The position numbers and the translations under genes were made by a program. Under the pieces are notes generated by a model. That model ran no database searches. It was not told the DNA's origin and worked only from the letters and a program-made list of their open reading frames with translations. This document shows positions 25,110 to 37,067 of a stretch of 64,000 nucleotides of DNA, piece by piece (the stretch's first letter is position 1; every line of letters begins with the position of its first letter). The stretch is from Casuarina equisetifolia (Eukaryota; Streptophyta; Magnoliopsida; Fagales; Casuarinaceae): the NCBI GenBank assembly GCA_028551475.1, contig CM052354.1, forward strand, positions 29,845,258 to 29,909,257. The letters run 5' to 3'.

Positions 25110-26700
25110 TATATTGCTACAATTCTATAATGTTCTCTGTATCTTTTAAGTTTTTCTTTCTTTTTCCGTTTTCCCTTAGGGTAACTAACCAATGGACTCC
25201 CAGAATTACTCCCAAATTTGGAATAAGTAATACAAAAAATTCAATAATCATCCAAGTCCCTTGTAATACTATAGGAACTCTTGAACAGAACCTTTCTCCT
25301 TGAATAACTTCTCCATTGGCCACCTCCACTCTAAATCTTTTGGTTTCATCCAAGACTAATTTCAGTTTCCTGGCCAACTGAGCACTCAGGAAGTTGTGAG
25401 TGCTTCTTGAGTCTACTAATACCACCACACTCATCATTTCTTCACCTAAGTTGCCTTGAATCCTCATTGTTTTAGGACTCCTTACCCCACATAATGCAAC
25501 TAGTGACAGTACCCACAATTCCCCATCCTCTGGTTCAACAACTTCTTCCTCCTCATCCGCAAGATCCATCACTTCTAATAAGAAAAGTTTCTTACATCGA
25601 TGCCCTGCAGTAAACCTTTCATCACAGTTAAAACATAACCCCTTGGTCTTTCTATCCATAATCTCGGGTTGAATAAGTCTCTTGATAAGTAGTGCAGGTT
25701 AAGGTTCCCATTGTTTTGGTTCACTTCCAGCTATTGGAGGTTGCTTTTTAGAGAATGATAGACTATGGTTTTTATTAGATAATTCCTTAGCTTCAAATAA
25801 CCGAGCTAAACCAATTGCAACAGAAAGTGTGGATGGATTGTGAGCCGTAACATCTAAGCAGACTCTTTCCTTCAACTTGCTAATAAAGCAACTAATACTC
25901 TAAAGTTCATTTAAATGATCACAACAGAGGAGAAACTTACCAAATCGTAATTGGTAGTCGTGCATAGTGTCAGTTTGCTTTAGCTTTGTCAACTTTCCAA
26001 AGTGATCCACCTATATTGTAGGACCAACCTGCTTTAGAAGTTTTTTTATGAGCAACTGCCACGACAGTCCTCCTTCTCCATGCTCCTTTTTTAGAAGCTG
26101 ATGAATGAGCTAAGCTTCTCCATCCAAATGCTAGGAAGCTATTTGAACTTTATCTGTCGGGGGTGTCATAGTAATCAAAAAATTGAAAAGAACGATCAAT
26201 CCAAACAGTCGGGTCAATATTACCTTCATATTAGGGAACTTCAGTCGAACAGTTTGAGGGACAAGACCATAATGTGATCTCCTATCCTCCCTATGACAAT
26301 GATCTTCATTTTGAGTCCAAGAAGATTCTCCCTGATCATTCTCAAATCAAGTAGCAATTGTATCGATCTTGGTATTAAAAGCATTGATAAGCTGCTGCAG
26401 TGGAGCAGATACTCCATTCCCTATAAGATACACAGGTGGAACTCTCACCTACTCATTGCCTAGCATCTCCAATACCGCTTTGTAACAACCTCTAAATTCC
26501 TTATGATTTTGGGTAAACAATCGAGTAACTGGAAGAGAATAATGGCTGACAGAAGGAGCCCCAGAAGGCTTAGCTGTCTTAGCATTTCTACCAATTTTCA
26601 CAACTTTAAAGATTACAAAAGGATTTCTTTCACGAGGGAACCCGAGACCTCAACTTTACACTTAGAGAGATTTCTTCTACAATTTCTTTGATGATCTAAA
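25110..26700 (-). mobile_element. Broken Ty3/gypsy fossil (gag zinc knuckle and protease)
   Basis: On the minus strand at 25117-25659 there is a CCHC-type zinc knuckle (CFNCDERFTAGHRC), an acidic linker and a retropepsin-like segment (VLVDSRSTHNFLS). These are the gag C-terminus and aspartic protease of plant Ty3/gypsy elements. Upstream gag-like sequence extends towards about 26500. No RT, integrase or paired LTRs were seen around it, so it is a truncated, broken copy. It lies between the VPS53 remnant and the DUF1771-like fragment and is separate from the 14-17 kb element. Confidence 0.75.
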
Positions 26701-27147
26701 CTGGCTTAGCTGTTACTTATTTATACTAGTCAGCCGACCTTAACTAATGCCAACTAATTTACAAAAGCCATTGAAAATTAAGACTATAACAGCCTCAGTT
26801 AGTTACAACTTATTAATGGCTTCTAACAAACTTGCTAGCTCACTACTAACAGAATTAACAACCTTTCTTGACACCTGAGACTAATTGGCACCTTATTTAA
26901 CTTATGTGGCTTCAATACTTTAAAGGTATGTTATAGAGAGGTGGTGTATTACTCTAAAGGTTTTGATTAATGGCCATAAAAGGAGGTTTACTTCCTATCA
27001 TTTGGGTGTACGATACATAATAAACAACTAGACAACTTTCATTATATTTTAGATGTTCCATGATATGGTTTTCCTCAAATTTATGCTTGTCTTGCCTTTT
27101 CCAAGTTCAACTATTATATGTTCCTTAAAAGATTGCTATAAATTGTA
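26701..27147. other. Intergenic; no gene recognised
   Basis: AT-rich sequence with no exon, RNA gene or clear repeat; it may include the edge of the gypsy fossil. Confidence 0.4.
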
Positions 27148-27368
27148 GATGAGGAAGAAGAGGATGACTATCAGCCTTTTCATAAAGTTGTGAAGGAATA
27201 TTGGGTCACCATGAAAGAATATTACCAAGCTTTAGGTCACCCCTTTAGAATTCCCATTTGGTACTATCTACCTATTTTTAGACACTATAAAGGGTATTAT
27301 TTCCTTGTCAGGCTGTTGATGCATTTGCTAAAGGGGATCAAGTACGTGCTGGGAAACTTCTTGGAAAG
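27148..27368 (+). pseudogene. DUF1771-like (SMR-protein) fragment, two partial exons
   Basis: An acidic stretch (DEEEEDDYQPFHKVVKEYW, then VTMKEYYQA) lies at about 27148-27234. A second exon at 27312-27368 (AVDAFAKGDQVRAGKLLGK) is flanked by a CAG acceptor and a GTGGGA donor. Together they resemble the helical DUF1771 region that precedes the SMR nuclease domain in plant SMR proteins. Between them the donor expected after YYQA is missing and the frame runs into unrelated sequence. No SMR domain follows. The family assignment is from pattern only and is moderate. Confidence 0.5.
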
Positions 27369-27625
27369 GTGGGATTTTCATCTTACTTGTGATTGGGTAT
27401 TTATATTCATGGTTGGATGAGACTTGAAGCAATTGGTTTTAATTTATCTTGGTTCATTCATTGCAAATTGATCTAAGTGCATAGTGCCATTATGTTACAT
27501 GAAGGTGTTTTTATATTCCTGTCAAGCTTCAGAACTGCAGAATATCTTGGTTCATTCATTGCCAATTGATGTGCTTGATGCATTCACATTATTCTTGAAC
27601 TTCTACTCTGCTGTTTGATTTTCAG

Positions 27626-27952
27626 GATATCCAGCACATAACGTAGCAGTGGAACTTTGTACCCTACGAAGTCGAGGAGCTGGCAAAGCTTGAAGGCGAT
27701 GGAAACGATTCATCCTCCATGTCAAAGGAGGATCTTCGCAGACAGGCCAAGGCCTGTAAGCTAGTATATGAGAAGGAACTAAGAAATTTGGATGACAATC
27801 CTTAGACGAAAAAGAGAAAGCCAAAGACTGAGGAAAAGAATGGTAGATCCAGAGCAGAATATGACAGTGATAGTGATGAAACAATTGAAATAACGGAAGA
27901 GGAAATAGAGCTTGCCTACAAAACTGTGGCGTCCAAGATCTCTCAACAATGA
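27626..27952 (+). pseudogene. 3'-terminal exon of an unidentified gene, with two in-frame stops
   Basis: After a CAG acceptor at 27625, 109 codons run in one frame to a TGA at 27952. The translation is clearly protein-like and charged: VPYEVEELAKLEGDGND, SKEDLRRQAKACKLVYEKEL, then a Lys/Arg-rich stretch and an acidic tail (SDSDETIEITEEEIELAY). Two TAG codons interrupt it, at 27644 and 27803; the second follows DDNP and probably replaces a Trp codon (TGG). I cannot name the family. It may be a soluble, possibly nuclear, protein judging by the basic and acidic blocks. No upstream exons of the same gene are seen. Confidence 0.5.
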
Positions 27953-29250
27953 CTTTATTTATACAGGTGACGAAGGAGGTGATAAAAGCATTTTATACCA
28001 CGTATAAAGCCGCAGGAACTAACGTTGGGAAATGAGCTTTTCTTCTGCTTCTTTCAGTAGACCTTCCTGATGTGGCATGGCTCTTCACAACGAACCAGAA
28101 AACTCGTGGGTGGATGGAGGGGGAGAAGGGGATTGTTCAGAAGTGGCCATGAAATTTTGCTTTTCTCTCCATTTTCAACCGCAGTGGAAGCTTAAGAAAA
28201 AGGGTGAAACTTGCGACATCTTCGGGGTCGACATAATTATTTTCCCATTTTTTTTTTCTTTTCATCTTCTACGGACGATATGAAAACTTCAAAGGTTGGG
28301 ACTCGTAGGATCAAACTAGAAGAAACCATAGAATCTGCCTTCTAGATCCTCTCCTCGAACGACGAGCTGTGTTATATTAAAAAAATAAATGCACTAGATA
28401 AGCGTCTATTACATTAGATTGGATAGCTATAGACTCCAAACACTCAACCCCCAAAATCCCAAAGCAACTGAGGCAAGGGCCCTTTTCCGACGACGGCACA
28501 CCCCCTTGACACCTTCACGCTACCCCCTTTATTTACCGTGAAACGACCCGGCCAAACCTACCAAACCTTTAGGCAACAGTGCGTCCAGTTTGGTGCAACA
28601 GGGCATCTATCTGATCCCCATCTTCCATCTCCAGCTGCAGGAACAAATATCTCATCATTTCTATCTAACACACACACACACAGAGAGAGAGAGAGAGGAC
28701 CTCATCTGCAGTCTGTTTCGCCCCAAGCCGAACACCATTAAATAAAATAACAACTGAGTCGCGCAAGAGTTTCTCGTGATCACAATAAGAATCCATGATC
28801 TTTTTTAGTTGCGTGCTCCTCTTTACCTTATAATAAGTTCGGTTGCCATCTTAAAAAAGCAAGCTTAAATTAGCTTATGGTGCGTATAAAACGCACCACA
28901 AAGCACATTAGAGTATATTAGTTCGTAAACCCTGACCAGGGGGTTAACACGTCAACATAGACCAGACACATTCACTTAACGCCACCCGCGCGACGTACAC
29001 TGCAACATTTGATGGTCTTCTTTTATTAGATCTCACGGCCTAGGCCGAAGACACAGCTCATACTGCAATCTTCTTCATTTACTCACAAGTTGATAGGTGA
29101 TGGATAAACTGCCAATAATACTCCAAAAGACTAAGAAAGTCCATAAGAGCCTTCTTTATTCTTGAGTGCCTAACATCCCTTCTTTTCTCACAAATAAAGA
29201 GACTTAATAGTCGTAAATGAAAGTAATTATGATTCTAAAGCTTCTGAATA
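27953..29250. other. Intergenic; contains (CA)n-(GA)n microsatellite at ~28668-28697
   Basis: No gene is recognised. A compound (CA)n-(GA)n microsatellite lies at about 28668-28697. From about 28930 the sequence matches 31740-32000 (and its copy near 49945), so it is the 3' flank of the prodomain gene described below. Confidence 0.5.
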
Positions 29251-29729
29251 TTTAGGAGAAATTTGTTAATCTCTTTAATCCCAAATTTGTCAAAGTCTTT
29301 CCAACTGCTATCAACAAAATACTCTTTCAAAAACAGCACCTGTACAAAATAAAAGAATGATATCAATTCCAATTTAAAAGATAAAAATAAAATAAAATAA
29401 AAAATTCATTGAAGCGCCCACAAAATTTGTAGCCACAAAAGAAACATTGCTTTTGCCTTAAGTTGAGCTAAGAATTTAAAGTCCAAAATATCAACAAAGA
29501 ACATAATCTCTTACAAAAGAAAACTTATAAGGAAATGTCAACTAATATGAAATAAGCTTTTCAAGTTTTATAAGTGCAAGGCCAATCTTAGTATAATTAA
29601 AAACACTCACAAGTAAAAACTAGCATGTCTAAGGAGTTTACACTTTTATTACACTATAGTTTCTAAAATTCATTTATTTTTTCATTAAGCACTATATCTT
29701 GAACATGTAGGTTGCAAACAACTTGATTC

Positions 29730-30554
29730 CTAGACAATACACACAGCTATACAAGCTTCTTCCACCAAGGCCCGAGAGGCACCACTGTTGCAAATATTGA
29801 TGAACAGAAGGTAGTATTTCAAGGTCTCTCTCTGTCCAAAAGATCCACAATATTTTTTGAACAAATCAATCTGAAATCATATTAGGTATTAGGGCTCGAG
29901 CAAACAAAAAACTTATCACAAAAGTATGAAAATTCAAGTAAAATACATATATATATATAATTATTAATACATATATTATATATATAATTATTAATAGCAG
30001 GCATTCCACATTCACACTTGCAATTCAAGATGAAAGGACCTCTTTGAGGTCCATATAGAAACATTCTAATCAATTCTATGCTGCCCTCCAAGTACAATTT
30101 GTATCTTGTAATCTCTGTTATCTGCTTTATGTTTTCTTTCTTTTTTGAGTTATTTTTTTATTCTTAATACTATAAAGCAAAAAGCAAATGAATCGTATAA
30201 GATTTGAAAACTTGGAACACTTTTAAGAATAAACATGAGCTATCATTGAAGCTTACCTCTTCCCATTAGGAGAAAAGCTCTATTTGGTCTGATCTAACAA
30301 GTCTCATCTTCCTAAAGTTCATGCCAACTAAATAAATGATTCATTTGTTAGGAAAAAAAAAAGTCAATATTAAAGGAATTCAGACAACTTAGTGCTTATG
30401 ATTTTCAAATCCAGATGAATCAGCAACAAGAATTGCCCATTACTTACCGGCTTCTTGCATTCGAAGCAATAGCATAGATTCCAAAAACAACAAGAGCAAT
30501 AGCAGCAAAACAAAGTTTGTGAGGGACATAAAATGATAAGATGCCATGTGCAAT
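29730..30554 (-). pseudogene. Legumain prodomain (LSAM) gene, decayed copy
   Basis: Four minus-strand exons correspond to those of the intact copy at 47931-48750. P1 is 30448-30554 (hydrophobic, ...LLLRMQEA). P2 lies just upstream of a GTAAGC donor near 30256 (FRKMRLVRSDQIELFS, then TAA). P3 is at about 30000-30110 (ELIRMFLYGPQRGPFILNCK). P4 is 29730-29870 (LFKKYCGSFGQ, NICNSGASRALVEEACIAVC, stop). P3 and P4 are recognisable as the end of a plant legumain prodomain by FxxYCGS, NICNSG and the spaced Cys. It is disabled by an in-frame stop in P2 and by loss of the end of P3, where the acidic DDLEC segment and donor are replaced by an AT microsatellite (about 29945-30000). P4 itself is still open. 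Confidence 0.75.
29945..30000. repeat. AT-rich microsatellite replacing the end of prodomain exon P3
   Basis: Runs of (AT)n separated by two copies of AATTATTAATA occupy the place where the other copy has the end of exon P3 and its donor site. Confidence 0.8.
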
Positions 30555-31267
30555 CTGTTGAGGAAACCCAAGGGAAGAGGCAGAGAATGAATTACAGGTG
30601 CAAAAACAAAGCCTAAAAAAGACCAACAACTGTTAAAAGACATATTCAAGATTGCAATAAGCAATGAAATAATCAACTAAAAGAGTTTAATAGAAAATTT
30701 CGGACATTTTCTGGGGAGAAAAGTGGTAAAGAAAAAGAGAAAGACACCGAGATCAATGGCAAAATCTATGCAGTCAATTACAGCACATCTGAAAAATGCT
30801 CCTACTGCGGTTGAATTATTTTTCACAAACAGATAAAGATCAAAACTTTTTCCGAACCACAAAATCCATAACTATGAAAGATTAGCCCAGAATCAAAACA
30901 TGCCAAACTGAAAGGAAACAGAGATCATACCATTCAGTTTTCCTTTTCCAGTCACCCGATTCACCATACAACTTGCTAAAGACGCATATCGTTCCAATAA
31001 CAGAACACCAAGCAACATTCGAAATACATGGAAAAAAAAAAAAAACCCACGCACAACTACACACCGCAATACACAGAGAATTTCGGTAAGCTACAAAATC
31101 TCGAAGTCCTTGGACTGAACACAAAATCTGAAAGCAGGCATCGAAATCAAAGAATCCAAGGAATGTCAACGAACAAGAATAAAAGTACCAGAAATAGAGG
31201 GAACATACAAGGCGATAAGAGGGACGCCCAGCTTTGAGGTTCTCCGTCGGCGTCTCTTGCTGAGAGC

Positions 31268-31280
31268 CCTAAATATATGT
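31268..31280 (-). promoter_or_regulatory. Candidate TATA box upstream of the minus-strand prodomain gene
   Basis: On the minus strand CATATATTTAGGG is followed by a GC-richer stretch (CTCTCAGCAAGAGACGCC) that would suit a plant 5' UTR. Possible short untranslated exons with CAG/GT borders lie between it and P1 (about 30939-30984 and 30736-30796). It fits a start site some 0.7 kb upstream of the first coding exon. The same element is at 49471-49483 in the second copy. Inferred only from motif and position. Confidence 0.35.
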
Positions 31281-31719
31281 AAGCCCGGCGTCAAGGCTAT
31301 CAGAATTACCATTTCACCCCTACCGGACGTTCCCAGGACGCGGCTCAACGAACTCTAGTCAAAACTAACACGGACAATTATGAAACCAAAATCTACTTAA
31401 AAGTTGTATCATGAATTTGATTACTTTTGTTATGGATATAGAAGCGTTTAAGAATTCCTCAAAGACTTAAAGGTTTAATTCAAATCTAATTCAAAAGTTG
31501 ATGGATTTTTTTATTTTAATTTTATTTTAACATTATTATATCTTTCAATATTTCTTATATATTAAAAATCATTATAATAGAAATGAAATATTATAAAATC
31601 TGAACATTGATAGTATGCGATAAAATTTAACTCAAATTTTTTTTAATTTTTTTTTTTGGTGTTATAAATTACACTCCCAACTCACTTGCGAATATAAGTT
31701 GAATAATTAATTTCCACAG

Positions 31720-32585
31720 GGCACGCTAACCACCAGCGAACATAGGCCAGACACATTCACTAAACGCCACCCACGCGACATACACATTGCAGCACTTGAT
31801 GGTCTTCTCTTATTAGATCTCACGACCTAGGCCGAAGACAGTTCATACTGCAATCTTCTTCATTTACTCACAAGTTGATAGGTGATGGATAAACTGCCGA
31901 TAATACTCCGAAAGACTAACAAAGTCCCTAAGAGCCTTCTTTATTCTTGAGTGCCTAACATCCTTCCTTTTCTCTTATATAAAGAGACTTAATAGTCGTA
32001 AATGGAAGCAATTATGATTCTAAAGCTTTACCAACAAAATACTCTTTCAAAAACACTACCTTTACAAAATAAAACAATGATACCAATTTCAATTTAAAAG
32101 ACAAAAAAAAAAAAACATTCACTGAAGCTCCCACATAATTCCACGCTGCCCTCTAAGTGAAATTTATACCTCGTAATCTCTGTTATCCGCTTTATCTTTT
32201 CACTCTTTTTTGAATTAATTTTTTATTCCCGATACTATAAAGCAAAAGGCAAATGGATCGTATAAAAGTCGAAAACTTAGGACACTTTTTAGACCAAACA
32301 TGAGCTATCATTGAAGCTTACCTCTTCCCATGAGAAGAAAAGGTCTATTTGGTCTTGTCTAATAATTCTCATCTTCCTGAAGTCCATGCCAACTAAATAA
32401 ATGATTCATTTGTTAGAAAAAAAAAAGAAGAAGTCAATATCAAAGGAACTTGGACAACTTGTTGCTTATTATTTTCAAATCCAAATGAATTAGCAACAAG
32501 AATTGCTCGTTGCTTACCAGCTTCTTGCATTCGAAGCAATAGCTTAGATTCCAAAAACAACAAGAATAATAGCAGCAAAACAAGA
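31720..32585 (-). pseudogene. Second, truncated legumain-prodomain remnant (copy 1)
   Basis: This stretch resembles 28930-30500 with deletions. It keeps the 3' flank (CCTAGGCCGAAGACA...), P2 in full (FRKMRIIRQDQIDLFFSWEE, with CAG-like acceptor and GTAAGC donor near 32319) and the end of P1 (LLFLESKLLLRMQEA). P3 is reduced to its first codons and P4 is absent. P2 and P1 remain open in the frame used by the intact copy, which supports that frame. It is a partial tandem duplicate of the prodomain gene. Confidence 0.65.
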
Positions 32586-35500
32586 AATGTTGGGAATGGT
32601 GCTCATTGTGTAGAAATGGTGCCATTTTTTGCTTGGTAGACATTTTATGATATGCATTGACCATCATAGCTTAAAACATTTGTGGGAGCAACGTCTATCC
32701 ACTCTGGCATAGCAAAAGGCACAAGCCAAAGACCAATAGAAAAGTCATCCAATTTGAATCACTTGTGTTAATTTAGATCAATTTTGTTCATGGTTTCTTA
32801 ATTTCCTAAGCTTGAAGCTGAATGGAGTGCTCTTAGCATAATCCCAGCCCTTTCATCCCCCTGCAGCGCTTTTGAAACCTTGCACTGCTTAAGAATGGAC
32901 AAAAGCTGACTTGATAGGACATATTATATTGCAGCCCATCAAGATTCATATAGCTTGAACAGACAGAGCCGTAAAGAGAAACCAGCATAATGTCATCTTT
33001 TATTAGAACTGGGTCTAGAAATGCAATTTCATGTAGTCTGATTTTTGTATGCACGACTCTGTTACACTGTCATGACGAAAAGGATACCATAGTCATGGTA
33101 AATGGGATGAACTTGAAAGAGGAAGTATTTATGGAATTATATACAAAAAGAAAAACTACACCAACGTATGGTTTTCTTGGAAATTACATGAACCATAAAG
33201 TTTAACAATCTTGCCTTCTTAAAGACGAGCATTAGGAACATAGTTGCTAACAAAAACAAAATAGAAACAAAAAAGCCACAAGGAAATAGGAAATGGAGCA
33301 AAACTGGACTAGTGAAGTAGCATCACCTTTGGAGTTCGTCTCCGCAATCAATTAATGAGTAGAGTTGTTAGCTGTCTTGACATGGTACTAAAGATCATTA
33401 TTGTCCACAGAAAAGAAGAGGGGTTGCAGGGCAACATGCCCATTGAGCAAGGGGATGCATAAGAGGGAAAAAAAGAAAAAGAAAAAGAAAAAATGACCTA
33501 CGATTTGAATAGCATAGCATGAACAAATATAAATTAGTTATCGAAGCTTCTGATCAGTTTAAAATGACAAACTAACACATAAATGCACAGCAATAACAAG
33601 TCAAAATTCGGCAACCAATTAAGATTTACCAAAAATCCAAGACTAGTAAACTAAAGTCATAAGCCTCCCCTACAATCACTTTTTTCACAACATTGCATCT
33701 ACTGCAAACATAATATGCAACATTAATACTGCCCCAGTGCAACAATACACTTGTTGGAATCAGTTCATAATACAAGCGTATCAATAAATTTTATCTTCAA
33801 TTACTTGAATTGAAATGATATTCACTGGAGCCCAATGTGCTGCGCATGAAAAGAGTTTGAAAATGGCAGCAATCATGCATTATGGAATGCTTTTGATAAA
33901 AAATAATGAACTATGAAATTTTTTTAAGTTTCAAACTTTATAAAATCGTGTCTTTGTAGTTGAAAATCCTCTTCAATTTTTTTTGTCCACGCCAAAACCA
34001 TAAGAGAATTTCTTTCATGTAAACATCCACCCAATACTCATAAACCAATTCAATGCACAAGCATGGTGAGTTTTCTGAATATTCCAAAAGCAAAAAAGGG
34101 CAAAAAACTCAATTTGTGTCAATGTGCCCCATGCACCAACACATCATGTAAAGGAAGGCATGTTCTTGGACACACGAAGAAAGAATAAAACCCTGCCAGG
34201 TCTCAAACTATAAGATGTTACGGACATATATGATTCAAGATACAAAAACAGACAATATACGAGCTTTTGAAGGCAATACAAAATATTCTCCTCTTTTCTT
34301 ATAGGTAAGCTTAAATATTCTAAGAAGAAATACGTAGTAGCTCACGGCAATAAAACAAAATTTAGATGTGATTTCCAAGATGGAAGCTCTAGAGAAGAAA
34401 AATCAGCAAAGAAACAAAATATGTAGTAAAACTTTTGGTAGAAGAAATGTGTAAAGATTACAAAAATTTGAATCTGGAATAGATGAAAAATCTTACATGC
34501 ATAACAAAACCATGCAACCCTTTTAACAGTTCCACTCAGCATTACCACAAAACAAGGCACATGAATACTTTCTTTTTAAAAAAAATAAAATAAAATAAAG
34601 GGGCAGTACCCCAGATTGCCATGCATTCCAAATTAGCTCACAAAAGATGGGCAGCATATATGTCTAACCCATAATGCCAAGATCTTCTATCCTCCCTCAA
34701 GGAGGAAGAAAATCATACAACGCTTGCAGTGATATAGGCCTAAACAGCCCCAGAAGTGTACATATTCCCATTATATAAGAAACGCATGTTAGAAAGTATA
34801 ATGAAGAACCTCCTCGTTTGGCCCGTGGGGTATAGGAACCTACATTCTGAATGGTAATTTTGGTGAGAACTCTGAAACTTGCAACAACCAGATGAAAAGT
34901 GAGACTACTCCAACCAGAGTGGGCAGCAATGCCTCGCTCAGCCCGATCAAGAGTCAGCCAGGGTGTCAATCCTGCTATAAACTGGTTCTTCTTCCAAGAG
35001 CCTAAGATGTGCTTTCTCCCAGAAATCGGCTTACAGTATGTGCAATCATCATCACACAAATTAAAATGTAATAGCAAACATGAGATGGGGGTGATGGACA
35101 CCGCCCAAATAATGTTCGATAATACATTATATAATTACAAGAAAAATATTCACATTAACATCCTGCAAGTAGAACCACCATTCCCCCGTTCATACTCCCA
35201 ATCTCGAATCCATTAATATACCCAGTCCATCGGGCCGTCTCTTCATCATGTAGTCTTGCATTGCAGTAAGATACAATTTGCCTAAGGAAAAGCCGAAAAG
35301 CGCTTCTAATCGCCAAGAAACTAACTTCATCATTATACCGCAATCGTACAGGTATTAATTGTCGTATGGTGGTGGCATCTTCATGTTAATTGAAGCTTGT
35401 AGTAGTAAGTGACTGATCATGAGGGAACCAATGCCCCAAGCAATGCATGTTTGCTTATGAAACCTGACTGTTATTTAGGGGGAATAACTTTGAAAGTCCC

Positions 35501-35616
35501 GTTCTCGCTCCTGGCCTAAATCGTTCCATACGCCATGGATGCACGTGAATAGTTGCCTAGAAGAAACTCCAACATGTGTTTTTCCTTTTTCCATTTTCCT
35601 TTTTTGGGGTCCGGGT
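32586..35616. other. Intergenic; no gene recognised
   Basis: Several ORFs (for example 34697-35101 minus, 134 codons; 34899-35216 plus; 35155-35343 minus) overlap one another on both strands. None has a motif I recognise or consistent splice borders. An A/G-rich tract (AAAAAGAAAAAG) lies near 33470-33490. The same sequence recurs at 50789-53819. Confidence 0.45.
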
Positions 35617-35721
35617 CCAAAGGCTAGAGCCATCTTACTCCAACACAAACTGGTGTTACCAAACAAACTGGTGGACTTTTGAACAAAGTCCAGAAGCAAG
35701 GCACTTATCAAGGGAAATTTA
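35617..35721 (+). repeat. ~100-bp direct repeat, left member (copy 1)
   Basis: The stretch from CCAAAGGCTAGAGCCATC to GGAAATTTAT recurs at 42348-42446 with few changes and a 12-base length difference. The pair brackets 6.7 kb holding the YIP4 fragment and the legumain gene. Its counterpart in the second large copy begins at about 53819. Confidence 0.8.
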
Positions 35722-36109
35722 TAGTCTCTCCTGCACTACAGAGACTGGGTTGAAGCGGGATCTGTCGAGGCTCCCGCCAGGTCCACATATTTGTTCTGCG
35801 ATTGGTCTTTTATCTAAGCCCATTTAAACTTTAATTGAAAAAACCTTGACGTGATTTTTATGCTCCTGAATTCTAAATTATATTAATATAATTTATCATT
35901 CTACTTAAAAAAAGAAAAAAAAAAAGAAACAGTGCTTATGTAGAAATTTAACCATTATCCACCTCTGCCAAAATTTTCAATCAAGGGAACTGTGAAGATT
36001 AAAATTAGGAGACACAGGAAAAATTATGATTCGTAACACATCTAAATCCCTCTTCTAATCAATCGTGTGGGCGGGAACTTAGCGTGCGTGTAAGAAAATC
36101 TAGCCGCCA

Positions 36110-36482
36110 TTTTAGCTCAGTTGGAGTCTCTCCATTTCCGTAGGCATAGCCATACACATTGGTGTTTCTCTCAATAACCTCTCCGTTCATTCCTTCGAAT
36201 ATGCCACCTCCCTCTACTCCTCCGCCGCCTCCACCACCCTCCTCCATCCCCAAGGTGCCTCCCGCGGGCATCGGTGCCAGCGGATTTGGGCCAGCCCCGA
36301 AGACGCTGACGGAGCCTGTGTGAGACACAGTGAAACGGGATCTGTCGACGATGGTTAGCAATTTGAAGCTGGTTGTGTTCTCCAACCCCTACAGCGGGGA
36401 CCCTGCCAAGGCTCTCCGCGATTGGAACCTTTGCATTGTCTTCTTAGGCCTCGCTTTCTACTGGTCTGCGTCCGTCAAGAAG
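36110..36482 (+). pseudogene. YIP4-type (YIPF6 homologue) first-exon fragment, copy 1
   Basis: In one frame the translation reads SPFIPSNMPPPSTPPPP, AGIGASGFGPAPKTLTEPV, stop, [51 protein letters not shown]. This is the Pro-rich N-terminus and start of the YIP domain of plant YIP4 proteins, trans-Golgi membrane proteins of the YIPF family. The invariant Trp before DTVKRDLS is a TGA stop. The WGPFFF segment after RDW is lost by an in-frame deletion of about 15 bases, and upstream codons hold further stops. It ends at a weak donor (AAG|GTTGGC, 36483). No later YIP4 exons follow, so it is a captured fragment, not a gene. Confidence 0.85.
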
Positions 36483-37067
36483 GTTGGCGAATCCATTTTC
36501 CTTTTCCTTCTTCTTAATCCATATAAGAATCACGAATGATGTATTTCTGTATTGATAGAACTATAAATGGGACGAAATCAGGGGATGATAGGACCGATGA
36601 GGATTAGTGATAGTTGAATGATTTTTAGTTTGAAATTGCATCATTAGCTGTGGTGTATCTCTCTTTTTATGAATCTTCTTTTCCCAGACACGTCAATTTT
36701 TGAATTCAGACTGCGGTCCCTTTAGAAAATTAGTTTCACATTGCAATTGAAGTGCTCCTGCTCTGATTGCATTTCGTTTGGGTAGGTGATTGCATCTGTG
36801 AGAATTTGGAATGGCGTTGGTTGGTTTTTTGGTAGCTTCCAGTCAATCGAAATAGATTTTTGCTGAATCGATTATGGATTGTTTTGTGTCTTTTTTTTTT
36901 TTTTCTTTTCTTTTTGGGTTGTTTGTGTGTTACTATTTCGTGATTTGGAATTGCGATACTGGTTGGCTTGATTATCGTGGGTGGTTTGGGTGAGATTCGG
37001 AGAGAGAACATATTACCGGCTGCCTTGGCCAGGAGAATTGTCCTTATCTCTCTGTATTTGGGTTTTG

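Noticed and set aside
30444-30629. Alternative reading of the hydrophobic exon as a membrane protein (IAHGILSFYVPHK..., GIYAIASNARSR)
   Set aside because: This frame meets stop codons in the next exon in the copies examined and has a stop in the 32.5-kb remnant; the prodomain frame stays open in the intact copy. It remains a possibility if the exon belongs to another transcript.
34697-35216. 134-codon minus and 105-codon plus ORFs, conserved in the second copy (52900-53419)
   Set aside because: They overlap on opposite strands, have no motif or splice support, and their conservation is explained by the recent homogenisation.
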